From contig NZ_CP114901.1 of the NCBI RefSeq assembly GCF_027497175.1, positions 62,001 to 126,000 on the forward strand: a DNA stretch of 64,000 bases, written 5' to 3'. The stretch is from Verrucosispora sp. WMMD573 (GTDB lineage Bacteria > Actinomycetota > Actinomycetes > Mycobacteriales > Micromonosporaceae). Position 1 is the first letter of the stretch. Every line of letters starts with the position of its first letter. Of this stretch, positions 19,107 through 28,656 are shown in pieces. A program made the translations under genes and the position numbers. The notes beneath the pieces are model-generated. The model was not told the origin of the DNA and made no database searches. It saw only the letters and a list, made by a program, of their open reading frames with translations.

Positions 19107-20693
19107 TCAGCCGGACGGCCGGCCGGCGTGGATCGCCCGGACGGCGTCGATGGTGTCGGCCTCGGCTGCCGTCTTGTCGTCCCGATAGCGGACCACCCGG
19201 GCGAATCGCAGGGCGACCCCACCGGGATAGCGTGAACTGCTCTGCACGCCGTCAAAGGCGATCTCCACGACCTGTTCGGGTCGGACCCGGACGACCCAGT
19301 CCCCGCGATCCACCGCGAGGCCGAGGAAGCGCTCGGTCTGCCAGCGCAGCAGCTCGTCGGTGAGCCCCTTGAAGGTCTTGCCGAGCATCACGAACCCGCC
19401 GGTGCCCGGGTCGCGAGCGCCGAGGTGAAGGTTCGACAACCACCCGGTGCGTCGGCCGCTGCCCCACTCCACGGCGAGCACGACCAGGTCGAGAGTGTGC
19501 CGGGGTTTCACCTTGACCCAGGCGGCGCCACGCCGCCCAGCGTCGTAGGGCGCGTCCGGCGCCTTGACCACCACGCCTTCCTGGCCCGCGTCGAGCGCGG
19601 CGGCGAAGGCCGCGCCGGCCTGCTCCGGGCCGTCCACCTCCATCCGCCCGACCAGCAGCGACGCGTCGGCCGTGCCGCGCAGCGCCGCCCACCGCTCCCG
19701 GCCCGGCAGATCGATCAGATCCACCCCGTCGAGGTGCAGTAGGTCGAAGAAGTACGGCGTCAGCACGGTCGCACCGGTGCGTTCGGCGGCGGCGCGTACC
19801 GCCGGTGCGACAGGTGCACCGGCGGCGGGACCGGCCGACCCGGACCGGCGGGCGGCGGCGCTGGACGTCTGCTGGAAGGGCAGGGGCCGGCCGGTGGCGT
19901 CCAGCCCGATGGCCTCCCCGTCGAGGACGATCTCCCGGGCGGGCAGGGTGCGCACGGCGGCGACCACCTCGGGCACCCGGGCGGTGATCTCGTCGAGGCT
20001 GCGGGAGAAAACGGCGATGTCGGAACCACTGCGGTGCACCTGGATGCGGATGCCGTCGAGCTTCACGTCGACCACCGCGGGCACCCCGGTGGCGGCGAGC
20101 GCCTCGTCGACAGTGGACGCGCTCTGCGCCAGCATCGGCGCCAGGGGCCGGCCCACCCGCAGGCCGAACTCGGCCAACGCCACGGCTCCGCCGCCGAGGG
20201 CGGCCACCGCCACCGCCCGCAGGTCGCCAGCGAGCAGCAGCGCCCTGCGTACCACCGAGGCGGAGACCCCGGCGGCTCGGGCGATAGCGTCGGCGAGCAG
20301 CCCGGCCTGAGCGCCGTGCCGCAGCTCGCCGAGGAACAGGCCGGTCAGCAGGCGCTGCTCGTCGGCGGTGGCGGCCGCGTACAGCGCCTGCACCAGGGCC
20401 CGACGGCGAGCCTGCGAGCCCGGGCCGTGCACGGCCGCGATCTCGTCGATCGCCGCGTCGACCGCCGACACCGTCAGCGTCGGCTCGGCCGCCGGCGCGG
20501 GCAGCTCACCCAGGCTGGCCCAGCCGACGCCGGTCTGCCGCTGACGCAGCTCACCGGCGAGCCAGCCGGAGCCCGCCGCCACCTCGGGCGGGTCGAGCCG
20601 CCGCAGGGCATCGGCGAGCAGCTCCACCTTGGCCCGACGACCGCTGGTGGCGCCGACGGCCGCCGAGATGGCAGCCAGGTCCAGGAACCGCAC
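19107..20693 (-). CDS. ligB: ATP-dependent DNA ligase
   Basis: The 528-residue enzyme seals nicks using ATP. It has the alpha-helical N-terminal DNA-binding domain seen in archaeal/eukaryotic-type ligases, then the adenylation motif VDVKLDGIRIQVHR with the active lysine, the RSLDEIT and LDGEAIG segments, KAPDAPYDAGRRGAAWVKVK and the OB-fold end. It resembles mycobacterial LigB and would act in repair beside the essential NAD ligase. The GTG at 20693 follows AGGATGGGG; upstream in-frame sequence is Arg/Gly-rich and unlikely. It ends four bases after SURF1 on the other strand. Confidence 0.92.
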   Translation of the reverse strand: MRFLDLAAISAAVGATSGRRAKVELLADALRRLDPPEVAAGSGWLAGELRQRQTGVGWASLGELPAPAAEPTLTVSAVDAAIDEIAAVHGPGSQARRRALVQALYAAATADEQRLLTGLFLGELRHGAQAGLLADAIARAAGVSASVVRRALLLAGDLRAVAVAALGGGAVALAEFGLRVGRPLAPMLAQSASTVDEALAATGVPAVVDVKLDGIRIQVHRSGSDIAVFSRSLDEITARVPEVVAAVRTLPAREIVLDGEAIGLDATGRPLPFQQTSSAAARRSGSAGPAAGAPVAPAVRAAAERTGATVLTPYFFDLLHLDGVDLIDLPGRERWAALRGTADASLLVGRMEVDGPEQAGAAFAAALDAGQEGVVVKAPDAPYDAGRRGAAWVKVKPRHTLDLVVLAVEWGSGRRTGWLSNLHLGARDPGTGGFVMLGKTFKGLTDELLRWQTERFLGLAVDRGDWVVRVRPEQVVEIAFDGVQSSSRYPGGVALRFARVVRYRDDKTAAEADTIDAVRAIHAGRPSG

Positions 20694-20856
20694 GACCCCA
20701 TCCTGCCAGCCACCACCGACAACCGGCGCGACCTGCGTGCGGACCCGACGGCCGGCGCGAGGTTGCGGTCCGACAGCCGTGCCGCCGCCCCGGCGGGCCA
20801 CCAACGTCGCCCGCGCTCCCGGCGACGGCGGCCCTCCCGGCGACGGCGGCGCGTCG

Positions 20857-21063
20857 TCAGGCCGGAACCGGCTCCTCGATGCGCAGCCCGCGGGCACGGA
20901 CACCGTCGGCGATGCGGGACAGCGACGCATCCAGAGCGACCAGGGCGGCGGACAGCTCGCCGAGCTGTTCCTTGAGCGTGTCGTCGGGCCACGCGGAGAC
21001 GTCGACGTCCCCCAGAGCGATGACGGCGGCCTCCAGGCGGGCCAGAACCTCATTCGTACGCAT
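20857..21063 (-). CDS. Small helical hypothetical protein
   Basis: The 68-residue product (MRTNEVLARLEAAVIALGDV start) is helical, with LSAALVALDASLSRIADGVRARG near its end. This recalls the N-terminal helices of DUF222/HNH endonuclease proteins, so it may be a free-standing relative or the remnant of one. I cannot assign a function. The ATG at 21063 is chosen over an in-frame start 36 bases upstream. Confidence 0.5.
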   Translation of the reverse strand: MRTNEVLARLEAAVIALGDVDVSAWPDDTLKEQLGELSAALVALDASLSRIADGVRARGLRIEEPVPA

Positions 21064-21133
21064 GTTCGAGAGGCTACAACAGCCCCGCGCCCGACACACC
21101 GGAAACGGCCACTGTCGGTACGAAGTTACGGGT

Positions 21134-22495
21134 TCACCCGCGACCCGCCTCAGCCACTCTGGCCAGCAGCAACGCCTCGGCGAGGCAGACCCGGGCGAAC
21201 TCGCCCAGGTGCAGGCTCTCGTTGGGCCCGTGGGCCCGGGCGTGCGGGTCCTCCACCCCGGTCACCAGGATCGCCGCCTGCGGGAACAGCTCCTGGAAGG
21301 TGGCGATGAACGGGATGGAGCCGCCGACGCCGATCTCCACCGCTTCGGTGCCGTCCCAGGCGGCACGGAAGGCCGATCGAGCCGCATCGAACATCGGGCC
21401 GCTGGCGTCGATGACGCAGGGGGCCCCGTCGTGCTCGAAGCTCACCTCGACCTGCGCGCCCCATGGCGCATGCTGCTTCAGGTGGGCGCGGAGCGCCGCG
21501 TACGCCCGCTTCGGCTCGTCGCCCGGTGCCAGCCGTACGCTGATCTTGGCCTTGGCCGCCGGAACCAGCGCGTTCGGCGCCTCGCAGGTGGCCGGGGCGT
21601 CGATGCCGAGCACGGCGAGCGCCGGCTTGGTCCACAGCCGGTCGGTGATCCGGCCGGTGCCGAACAACCGCACGCCCTCGGCCAACCCGGCCTCGGCCCG
21701 GAACCGGTCCTCGGGGTAGTCGATGCGGGCCGCCTCCCGGCCGACCAGGCCGGCCACCGCCACGTTGCCGGCGTCGTCGTGCAGCGTGGCGAGCAGCCGG
21801 ACCAGGGTGGTGAGCGCGTCCGGGACGGCGCCGCCGAACATCCCGCTGTGCACGGCGTGGTCCAGCGTTCGTACCTCGACGAAGCAGTTGACGATGCCGC
21901 GCAACGAGGTGGTAAGTGCCGGCACCCCGACATCCCAGTTGCCCGAGTCGGCGATCACGATGACGTCGGCGGCGAGCTTGTCCCGGTGCTCGGCGAGCAG
22001 GCGCTCCAGTGAGTCGGAGCCGTACTCCTCCTCACCCTCCACGAACACGACCACACCGACCGGCAGCCGGTCACCGTACGCGCGCAGCGCCGCAACGTGC
22101 GCCATGATGCCGGCCTTGTCGTCGGCGGCACCCCGCCCGTACAGCCGGCCGTCCCGCTCCACCGGCTCGAACGGGTCGGACTCCCACAAACTCGCATCGC
22201 CGATCGGCTGCACGTCGTGGTGGGCGTAGAGCATCACCGTCGGCGCACCGGGTGGTGCCGCCTTCCGGCCGATCACCGCGGGCTGACCACCGGCCCGCGC
22301 CACCTCCACGTCGAGGCCGCAGCCGCGCAGCAACTCGGCCACCGCCTCGGCGGAGCGCTCGACGTGGGCGTGGTCGAAGCCTTCGAAGGCAATGCCGGGA
22401 ATGCGGACGAGACGCTCCAGGTCGGCCCGTACGCCGGGCAGCTCCCGCGCGACGGCCTCCCGCAGGTCGGCCTCGGTCATGATCGGTGTGGTCAT
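21134..22495 (-). CDS. M20 family zinc peptidase/dipeptidase
   Basis: The 453-residue cytoplasmic enzyme belongs to the ArgE/DapE/CPG2 group, dipeptidase subgroup. Metal ligands and their frames are visible: VMLYAHHDVQPIGDAS, YGRGAADDKAGIMAH, the catalytic VEGEEEYGSDSLE, VIADSGNW, and HGPNESLHLGEF near the end. The lid domain includes RTLDHAVHSGMFGGAVPDA. It should cleave dipeptides or N-acyl amino acids; the precise substrate cannot be read. It is a single gene followed by the small helical protein. Confidence 0.9.
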   Translation of the reverse strand: MTTPIMTEADLREAVARELPGVRADLERLVRIPGIAFEGFDHAHVERSAEAVAELLRGCGLDVEVARAGGQPAVIGRKAAPPGAPTVMLYAHHDVQPIGDASLWESDPFEPVERDGRLYGRGAADDKAGIMAHVAALRAYGDRLPVGVVVFVEGEEEYGSDSLERLLAEHRDKLAADVIVIADSGNWDVGVPALTTSLRGIVNCFVEVRTLDHAVHSGMFGGAVPDALTTLVRLLATLHDDAGNVAVAGLVGREAARIDYPEDRFRAEAGLAEGVRLFGTGRITDRLWTKPALAVLGIDAPATCEAPNALVPAAKAKISVRLAPGDEPKRAYAALRAHLKQHAPWGAQVEVSFEHDGAPCVIDASGPMFDAARSAFRAAWDGTEAVEIGVGGSIPFIATFQELFPQAAILVTGVEDPHARAHGPNESLHLGEFARVCLAEALLLARVAEAGRG

Positions 22496-22761
22496 GACCG
22501 GAATCGTATGCCGGCCTTACCGAAGGGCGCGGCCCGCGTGGCGGGTCGGACCACCGCCGCAGCCCGAACCAACGGGCCGGAGCGCGGCGGCGCGGGACGC
22601 GGCACGGCGACCCGACGGCCACTACACGGCGACCCGACGGCACAGCACGCCGTTCCGACGGCGCAGGACGCGGGACGACGCCACCGCCGTCGCGTCCAGC
22701 CGCTCGCAGTCTGGCCATTCGCAGTCTGGCCGTTCCAGCACGGGCGGCGTGGTCGGTGTGA
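22496..22761. repeat. Short-repeat-rich intergenic spacer
   Basis: This gap has copies of CACGGCGACCCGACGGC near 22602 and 22625 and a perfect-but-one tandem pair of a 15-mer, TCGCAGTCTGGCCAT at 22704-22718 and TCGCAGTCTGGCCGT at 22719-22733. No gene is evident. Confidence 0.65.
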
Positions 22762-23385
22762 TCAGCCGCGCCGGCAGTAGTAGCGCTCGGCGTCGTGCGG
22801 TAGGGCGGGCGCGCCGTCGACGATCAGATCGGCGCGGGCCTCGGTGCGGTCGGCGGCGAAGTGGGCACGTTCGGTGACATGCCAGCGTCGCAGCTCCGGC
22901 AGGATGGTCGGGCCGTCGCGGGCCACCGCCCGGTTCAGCCGCAGTGGCTGCGGGGCGGTGACGAAGACCGCCAGGGTCAGGTCCGCCACGGCGGTCGTCC
23001 GGGCCGCGCTTACCCCCTCCACGATCAGCGCCGGCGACACCGGGACCGGCACCGGCGTGGGCAGGAACCGTCGCCGCACCCAGCTGTACCGCCGGTAGGC
23101 ACCGGCCCGCCCGGCCCGAACCGGCGTCAGCACCTGCTCCTCCAACCGCTCCCAGAAGGTCAGTTGGTCGTCCCACCCGTCCAGCAGGTCGTCGGTGTGC
23201 ACCACCGGTGGCCGGGCCGCATCGGGCGTCTCACCGGCGAGGGCGTCGGCGAGGCGCGCGGCGAAGACCGTCTTGCCGGCGCCACTGTGCCCGTCGATGG
23301 CCACCAGCCGGGTACGCCCCAGCCGGGCCGGCCCCGCCAGCACCCGTCGAGCCAGTTCGGCGTACGCCTCGAAGACCGCCACCAC
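22762..23385 (-). CDS. Uridine kinase-like P-loop protein
   Basis: The product of about 207 residues is a small nucleoside kinase-type ATPase with a Walker A motif VAIDGHSGAGKTVFAARLA, a VHTDDLLDGWDD acidic segment that would bind the nucleoside, and SPALIVEGVSAA before the lid. Actinomycete members are usually labelled uridine kinase, though few have been tested. Start choice is uncertain: GTG codons occur at 23391, 23385 and 23382. I prefer 23385, which lies two bases after the start predicted from a TAACGT -10 element. A divergent rhodanese gene shares the promoter region. Confidence 0.75.
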   Translation of the reverse strand: MVAVFEAYAELARRVLAGPARLGRTRLVAIDGHSGAGKTVFAARLADALAGETPDAARPPVVHTDDLLDGWDDQLTFWERLEEQVLTPVRAGRAGAYRRYSWVRRRFLPTPVPVPVSPALIVEGVSAARTTAVADLTLAVFVTAPQPLRLNRAVARDGPTILPELRRWHVTERAHFAADRTEARADLIVDGAPALPHDAERYYCRRG

Positions 23386-23463
23386 GGACACCGACGTTAC
23401 CGATCGGGTTGTCCCGGACCACTTCGGTTCGCGCACCCGCGCACCGGACGGCATGCTCGTGGC

Positions 23464-23880
23464 GTGTCCCATTCCGTGATGAGTCCCGGTGTCGAGGCGT
23501 TGCTGGAACAGGCCCGCGCGGGTATGGCCCGGTTGACCCCGCAGGAGACGGTGCAGGCCGCGAGCCGGGGTGCACTTCTGATCGACACGCGCACCGACGC
23601 GCAGCGACGGGAACAGGGCGACCTGCCCGGCGTCATCGTGATCGACCGGACGGTGCTGGAGTGGCGGCTCGACCCGGCCAGCGACTGGCGGATACCCGAG
23701 GCCACCGGGTACGACCTGGAGATCGTCGTGATGTGCCGACAGGGGTACAGCTCCAGCCTCGCAGCCGCGAGCCTGCGCGCCCTGGGCCTGCATCGGGCGA
23801 CCGACATGATCGGCGGGGTGGAGGCGTGGGAGTCGGCCGGCCTGCCCTTCTCCGACCAGCCCGCCGACGTCCGCAACTGA
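23464..23880 (+). CDS. Single-domain rhodanese-like protein
   Basis: The 138-residue protein is one rhodanese domain with LIDTRTDAQRREQGDLPG and the active-site loop VVMCRQGYSSSLAA, whose Cys carries the persulfide. It would transfer sulfur or handle sulfide in the cytoplasm. GTG at 23464 has CATGCT as a possible -10 exactly 12 bases upstream and no ribosome-binding site, so a leaderless start is likely; GTG 23476 and ATG 23479 are alternatives. Confidence 0.85.
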   Translation: MSHSVMSPGVEALLEQARAGMARLTPQETVQAASRGALLIDTRTDAQRREQGDLPGVIVIDRTVLEWRLDPASDWRIPEATGYDLEIVVMCRQGYSSSLAAASLRALGLHRATDMIGGVEAWESAGLPFSDQPADVRN

Positions 23881-23996
23881 TTCAGTCGGCGATCAGGCAC
23901 CAGCGCCGCGACGAGGTCCGGCTATGGATGTCGATCCTCACGAGGTGGTGCCACAGTGGAATGTCCCGCCGATGTCCGCCGACCGAGCACCCTGCC

Positions 23997-25532
23997 TTAA
24001 GGTGCCCCGGGTGGGACGAACGGTAGGTCGGTCGGGGGGCCGTCTTCGATGAGTCGCCACAGGGCGTCCGTGTCCAGGTGCTCCTCGACCAGGTCGCCGA
24101 GCAGGTCGAGACTGCGTTCCCGGGCAGCGGCGAAGGAGGTGTCCGGCGCGACCCGGAAGCCGGTGCGTCCGGCGAGTCGGGCCGCCCGGGTGAGGAACCA
24201 GCGGCGGAACTCGTCGGACTCGAACGTGCCGTGCCAGTGGGTGCCGTGCACGACGCCGTGCGTGGCACCCTCGCCAGCGCCACCGGTGTACCGCAGCAGC
24301 GGGGTCAGCTGCGGGTCGGCGGTCGAGACGTACCCGTGGTGGATCTCGTAGCCGTGGACCGGACGGTCACCCTCGGCGCTGCCCGCCGCCGGCCGGACGG
24401 TCTTGCGGTGATCGAAGGTGATCTCGATGGGAAGCAGGCCGAGGCCGGGCACGGTGCCCTGCCGGCTCTCCACCGGGTCGTGGATGGCGCGGGCCAGCAT
24501 CTGGTAGCCACCGCAGATGCCGAGCACCGGACGGCCGGCCGCCACGTGCGCGATGACGGCGTCGGCGAGACCCGTCTCGCGAAGCCAGGCCAGGTCGGCC
24601 ACCGTCGACTTCGAGCCGGGTAGCACCACCAGGTCGGCGGCGGCCAACTCGGCCGGTTCGACGGTCAGCCGCACCCGCACCCCCGGCTCCGTCGCCAACG
24701 CCTCGACGTCGGTGGCGTTGCTGATCCGGGGCAGCCGCAGCACGGCCACGTCGAGCCACTCGGCGCCGCGCGGAGCGGCCGGGCGACCGAGCACCCGGCC
24801 GTAGGCCAGCGAGTCCTCCGCGTCGAGCCACAGGTCCAGCGCCCAGGGCAGCACCCCGTACGTCGGGCGACCGGTGAGCTGGCGCAGCATCGCCAGCCCG
24901 GGAGCGAGCAGGCCGAGGTCACCCCGAAACTTGTTGACCACGAAGCCGGCGAGCAGGGCCTGATCGGCGGGTTCGAGCAGGGCGAGGGTGCCGAACATGG
25001 CGGCGAACACGCCACCCCGGTCGATGTCACCGATGACGATGGTGGGCAGCCGCGCGTGCCGGGCCAGCCCCATGTTCACGTAGTCGCTGTCGCGCAGGTT
25101 GATCTCCGCCGGGCTGCCGGCACCCTCGCAGATCACCACGTCGTACTCCGACCGCAGCTCGGCCAGGGCCGCGTAGGCGGTCTCGGCGAGCCGGGGACGC
25201 AGGGTCCGGAAGGTGCCGGCGGTGATCGTGTCGACGGCCTGGCCGAGCAGCACCACCTGACTGGCCAGGTCGCTGCCGGGCTTGAGCAGCACCGGGTTGA
25301 ATCTCAGGTCCGGCGCGAGCCCGCAGGCCGCCGCCTGCATCGCCTGTGCCCGGCCGATCTCGCCACCCCGGCCGTCCGGCCCGAGCACCACCGCGGAGTT
25401 GTTCGACATGTTCTGCGCCTTGAAGGGCGCGACCTTCACACCTCGGCGGTGCAGCCACCGGCAGATGCCGGCGGTGAGCACACTCTTGCCGGCGTCCGAG
25501 GTCGTCCCGGCCACCAGCAGCCCACCGGTCAC
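23997..25532 (-). CDS. cobQ: Cobyric acid synthase
   Basis: The 511-residue glutamine-dependent enzyme adds amide groups b, d, e and g to the corrin ring. The N-terminal ATPase has [20 protein letters not shown] and [12 protein letters not shown], then [13 protein letters not shown]. The C-terminal glutaminase keeps its catalytic cysteine in [13 protein letters not shown] and a late [18 protein letters not shown] histidine segment. Its GTG start overlaps the cobD stop (GTGA), so the pair is translationally coupled. Confidence 0.95.
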   Translation of the reverse strand: MTGGLLVAGTTSDAGKSVLTAGICRWLHRRGVKVAPFKAQNMSNNSAVVLGPDGRGGEIGRAQAMQAAACGLAPDLRFNPVLLKPGSDLASQVVLLGQAVDTITAGTFRTLRPRLAETAYAALAELRSEYDVVICEGAGSPAEINLRDSDYVNMGLARHARLPTIVIGDIDRGGVFAAMFGTLALLEPADQALLAGFVVNKFRGDLGLLAPGLAMLRQLTGRPTYGVLPWALDLWLDAEDSLAYGRVLGRPAAPRGAEWLDVAVLRLPRISNATDVEALATEPGVRVRLTVEPAELAAADLVVLPGSKSTVADLAWLRETGLADAVIAHVAAGRPVLGICGGYQMLARAIHDPVESRQGTVPGLGLLPIEITFDHRKTVRPAAGSAEGDRPVHGYEIHHGYVSTADPQLTPLLRYTGGAGEGATHGVVHGTHWHGTFESDEFRRWFLTRAARLAGRTGFRVAPDTSFAAARERSLDLLGDLVEEHLDTDALWRLIEDGPPTDLPFVPPGAP

Positions 25533-26560
25533 TGGCCGCTCCGCAGCCGCAGCGGTCGAGGCGGCCGCAGGGGTCGGACCGTCCGGAGCGTCCGGCGGGA
25601 AGCGACGCCGACCAGTCGGCCGACGGTCAACGGATACGCCACGGCGAGACCGAGCGCCGCCAGCCCGACCGCCCGGGAGATCCGCGCGGCCCGGGCCAGG
25701 TGCCGGGCCTCGGGACGTGGACCGTCACCGAGGAACGGACGCACCTCCGTACGGCCGAAGTACACGTTGCGTCCGCCCAGGCGTACGCCCAACGCCCCGG
25801 CCATCGCCGCCTCGCACTGCCCGGCGTTGGGGCTGGGATGGTCGTCGCGGTCCCGCCGCCACACCCGCCAGGCACGTTCCCGATCTCCTTTGCCGGCCGG
25901 TGCCAGCGCCACGGTCAGCAGCCCGGTCAGCCGGGCGGGCACCAGGTTGAGCAGGTCGTCCAGGCGGGCGGCGGGCGTACCGAAGCGGGCGTAGCGGACA
26001 TTACGGTGGCCCACCATCGCGTCGAGGGTGTTCGCCGCACGGTAGCCGAGCAGGCCGGGCAGCCCGGCGACCGCACCCCAGACCAGTGGGGCGACAACCG
26101 CGTCGGAGGTGTTCTCCGCCACCGATTCCACCGTCGCGCGTGCGAGTTCGGGCTCGTCGAGGGGCGTCGGATCCCGCCCGCAGAGATGCCCGAGCCGCTG
26201 CCGCGCGACGGGCAGGTCACCACCGCGCAGTGACCGGCCCATCGCCTTCGCCTCGTGCCGCAGGCTACGCCCACCCAGCACCGCCCAGGTGCCGGCGGCG
26301 ACCAGCGCCGCCCGGGCCACCGGCCGATGCCGGGTGCCGACGGTGGCGGCCACACCCATCACCACCGGCGCGCCGACGCAGAGCGCGGCGAACACTCCAC
26401 CGGCCAGCCGGTCAGGGCGGTAGAGGCGATGTTCCAGGGCGGCGGCGGCCCGGCCGAACCCGGCCACCGGGTGTCCACGACGCGGGTCCCCGAACAGCGC
26501 GTCCAGCGCGTAGCCCGCGACAAGTCCCGTCGCGTTCGCCACCGCCCCCGCGTGTCGCAC
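25529..26560 (-). CDS. cobD: Adenosylcobinamide-phosphate synthase (CobD/CbiB)
   Basis: The 343-residue integral membrane protein attaches aminopropanol (phosphate) to adenosylcobyric acid. It shows the family marks [67 protein letters not shown] and [21 protein letters not shown] in parts, with several membrane helices between. The GTG at 26560 has GGGGGTGA eight bases upstream. It heads the cobD-cobQ pair. Confidence 0.93.
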   Translation of the reverse strand: MRHAGAVANATGLVAGYALDALFGDPRRGHPVAGFGRAAAALEHRLYRPDRLAGGVFAALCVGAPVVMGVAATVGTRHRPVARAALVAAGTWAVLGGRSLRHEAKAMGRSLRGGDLPVARQRLGHLCGRDPTPLDEPELARATVESVAENTSDAVVAPLVWGAVAGLPGLLGYRAANTLDAMVGHRNVRYARFGTPAARLDDLLNLVPARLTGLLTVALAPAGKGDRERAWRVWRRDRDDHPSPNAGQCEAAMAGALGVRLGGRNVYFGRTEVRPFLGDGPRPEARHLARAARISRAVGLAALGLAVAYPLTVGRLVGVASRRTLRTVRPLRPPRPLRLRSGQ

Positions 26561-26643
26561 GGCATGTCACCCCCGGGCCGTCAGCCTAGCCGAGTTGAGC
26601 ACCTCGATCGGCCCGCCCGTGGCCGCCCCGAATATCGCCGCCC

Positions 26644-26691
26644 GTGGTGGCAGGTGACCGGGCACGTCACCGGCCGGTCACCTGCCACCAC
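26644..26691 (-). terminator. Hairpin terminator after the ssb paralogue
   Basis: GTGGTGGCAGGTGACCGG (26644-26661) and CCGGTCACCTGCCACCAC (26674-26691) are perfect complements around a 12-base loop. It lies after the end of ssb and before cobD on the same strand, separating the two units. Confidence 0.85.
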
Positions 26692-26756
26692 TGGCGAGGC
26701 GCACACCGTCAGGCACGAGCCGGCCACCAAAGCCGCCGTGGCCAGCTTCCGCTTCG

Positions 26757-27548
26757 TCAGACGGGCTGTGGCAGCCGTCCGCGCCCTCGACGACCACGCC
26801 CGGTCGCGGCATCGCCCGCCCCCGATTCCTCCGGGCGCACCGCCGACCCGGCCTCGACCTCGGTGGCTTCGGCGGGCACCGGGGCCAGTTCGTCGGCGAC
26901 GCCAGCGCCGGGGAAGTCGTCCAACTCCCCCGACGGCAGCCGGTCGTCGCCCGACGACTCGGACCCGCCCGTCGAGCCCGGGTCGAACCCGCCGAGCCCA
27001 CCTGGATCGAGATTGCCGTCGAGACCGGCAGCGAAGCCGGACATGTCGGCCAGTTCGAAGTCGTCGTCGACCGGGCGATGATCGGGCCGGGCGGGTGCCT
27101 CGTCGTCCGGTACCGGCTCGGTCGGTTCCCCGTGCACCCGCCGCTCCGCCTCTGGGTCGGAGACCGCGCTGGTGGCCAGGGTGGGCCGGTTGCGCAGGAA
27201 CCTCCCACGCCCCCGGGACAGGTCGTGACCGACCGCGACGGCCTCCAGCTCGTAGAGGGTGCGATGGTTGCCGGCGTCGTCGACCCAGTCGCGGGTGTAG
27301 AGCCGGCCGCAGACCACCACCGGGTCGCCGACCATCACCGAGGCGGCGACTCCCTCGGCGAGCTTGCGCCAGCAGTTGACGCGGACCCGCAGGCTGTTGC
27401 CGTCCACCCAGCGCCCGCTGTCCCGGTCGAGGCGTCGGGCGGTCGAGGCGACCTTGAAGTTGGCCACCAGGGTGTTGCTCTGGGCGGTGCGCCGCCATTC
27501 GGGCGCGGTAAGAACATTTCCGACAATCGTCATATAGGTATCGAACAT
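26757..27548 (-). CDS. ssb: Single-stranded DNA-binding protein paralogue
   Basis: The 263-residue protein has an OB-fold SSB domain in its first 110 residues (MTIVGNVLTAPEWRR, LVANFKVASTARR, SLRVRVNCWRKLAEGVA, VVVCGRLYTRDW). A long acidic, Gly/Pro/Asp-rich tail follows and ends in a basic segment rather than the DDDIPF-type tip, so it is the second-type SSB (SsbB-like) rather than the replicative one. Such paralogues serve competence, repair or chromosome segregation. AAGGAGGGACG precedes the ATG at 27548. Two DnaA-box-like sites lie about 100 bases upstream. Confidence 0.87.
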   Translation of the reverse strand: MFDTYMTIVGNVLTAPEWRRTAQSNTLVANFKVASTARRLDRDSGRWVDGNSLRVRVNCWRKLAEGVAASVMVGDPVVVCGRLYTRDWVDDAGNHRTLYELEAVAVGHDLSRGRGRFLRNRPTLATSAVSDPEAERRVHGEPTEPVPDDEAPARPDHRPVDDDFELADMSGFAAGLDGNLDPGGLGGFDPGSTGGSESSGDDRLPSGELDDFPGAGVADELAPVPAEATEVEAGSAVRPEESGAGDAATGRGRRGRGRLPQPV

Positions 27549-27847
27549 CGTCCCTCCTTCTACGGATCGGGGCGTGGCTTCGGCGAGTCGACTCGCCACT
27601 GAGCCTGCCGCCCGTCGCCCTTCGCGGACAGCCCAGGAGGCGGCACCTGTGGACGACCGGACCACCTGTGGACAAACGCCTGATCAAGGTCCTGATGTGG
27701 TAGGCCGATCGCCCCTGCCCGCCGGGGCGACCGGCCATCGATGATCAATAGGAAGCGGAAATGGTCACGTTCCGGACGGAGCCGACCTGGGTAGAGATCT
27801 GAACAACCGCGCCCGTGAGCACGACGTCGAACGAAAGGTCAGCGATC
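27549..27847. promoter_or_regulatory. Divergent ssb/hpf region with two DnaA-box-like sites
   Basis: CACCTGTGGAC is directly repeated at 27645-27655 and 27664-27674. The second copy extends to TGTGGACAA (27667-27675), whose complement TTGTCCACA is the actinomycete DnaA-box consensus; the first is TGTGGACGA (27648-27656). They are spaced 19 bases and lie between divergent genes. No gene is seen in the remainder. Confidence 0.55.
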
Positions 27848-27901
27848 ATGATGATGACCAGCACCCGTTCCACCCGCCTTACGGGGCAGGTGCGGCGATG
27901 A
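27848..27901 (+). CDS. Possible 17-residue leader peptide before the HPF-like gene
   Basis: A short frame starting with three ATG codons (27848, 27851, 27854) encodes MMMTSTRSTRLTGQVRR and its TGA overlaps the ATG of the next gene (27898). AAAGGTCAGCGATC before it offers a ribosome-binding site. The small basic product could be a leader whose translation opens the next start. There is no homology evidence, so this is a proposal from layout alone. Confidence 0.35.
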   Translation: MMMTSTRSTRLTGQVRR

Positions 27902-28314
27902 GCGCCGTGCAGGACCCGGCCACGGTGGCCACGTGCCTCCGGCTGGGCGCGGGCTTCTCCGACCGGGAGCGGAATCGCATCGTCGAGCAGTTCGCCACGC
28001 TCGACGCCCGCCTGGCCGGCTTCCACGCCGACGCCACCGACATGGAGCTGTCGGTGAAGGACCGGGACGCCAAGGGTCAGAAGGTCACCCTGGAGTGCTG
28101 GATCGCCGGGCGGCAGCGGGTCGTCGCCACCTCGACCGAGGAGGACCTGCACGCCGCGCTCAACGACGTCCGCGACGACCTGCGTCGTCAGCTGAACGAT
28201 GCGAAGACCCGGCAGGAGCCGCGCAACAACAAGCACCTGCGGGTCAACGAGCCGCCCGGCCCGGCCGCGCCGACCGACGAGTTGGCCGGCGCCGGGACGA
28301 CCGACGAGAGGTGA
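27898..28314 (+). CDS. HPF/RaiA-like ribosome-associated protein (S30AE domain)
   Basis: The 138-residue protein resembles the N-terminal domain of hibernation promoting factors: a beta-alpha-beta-beta-beta-alpha layout with FSDRERNRIVEQFATLDARL, then ATDMELSVKDRD, VTLECWIAGR and EDLHAALNDVRDDLRRQLNDAK, ending in a basic KTRQEPRNNKHLR tail. It lacks the C-terminal dimerisation domain of long HPF. It would bind the small ribosomal subunit under stress. The ATG at 27898 overlaps a possible leader ORF; a small gene follows 57 bases later. Confidence 0.72.
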   Translation: MSAVQDPATVATCLRLGAGFSDRERNRIVEQFATLDARLAGFHADATDMELSVKDRDAKGQKVTLECWIAGRQRVVATSTEEDLHAALNDVRDDLRRQLNDAKTRQEPRNNKHLRVNEPPGPAAPTDELAGAGTTDER

Positions 28315-28371
28315 GCGCGTAGCCGGCCGATCGACATGGCGGCCGGCGCGCCCACCGTGGAGGTGAACGAC

Positions 28372-28578
28372 ATGCCCAACGTGCAGCAACCCGAGATGCG
28401 CCGCAGCGGCGAGACCCGGCTGGTCCAGGACAGCGACGGCCCGGTCGAGGGCGGCTCGTCCTCGGCCCGACGGGAGCACCGCTCGGTGCCGATCGACCAG
28501 GTGTCGCCGTACGGCCCCGATCGGGGCCGGGCCTCTACCTCGCATGAGCCGTCCGGACGCGAGGCCGTGGGCGATTGA
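28372..28578 (+). CDS. Small hydrophilic hypothetical protein
   Basis: The 68-residue product (MPNVQQPEMRRSGETRLVQD start) is hydrophilic and probably disordered, with EHRSVPIDQVSPYGPDRG in its second half. I know no function. GGAGGTG six bases upstream of the ATG at 28372 is strong support for translation, and it follows the HPF-like gene closely, so both may belong to one stress-related unit. Confidence 0.55.
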   Translation: MPNVQQPEMRRSGETRLVQDSDGPVEGGSSSARREHRSVPIDQVSPYGPDRGRASTSHEPSGREAVGD

Positions 28579-28656
28579 CCAGGAGGTAGCCCTCGTCCGC
28601 CGGGTGCGGGCGGGCGGGGGCTACCGCCCGGTAGCCAGCCGCAGTACCGTCAGCGG

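Noticed and set aside
27745..28545. Minus-strand frame of 266 residues opposite the HPF-like and small genes.
   Set aside because: The plus-strand frames have ribosome-binding sites and a recognisable S30AE domain; this one has neither.
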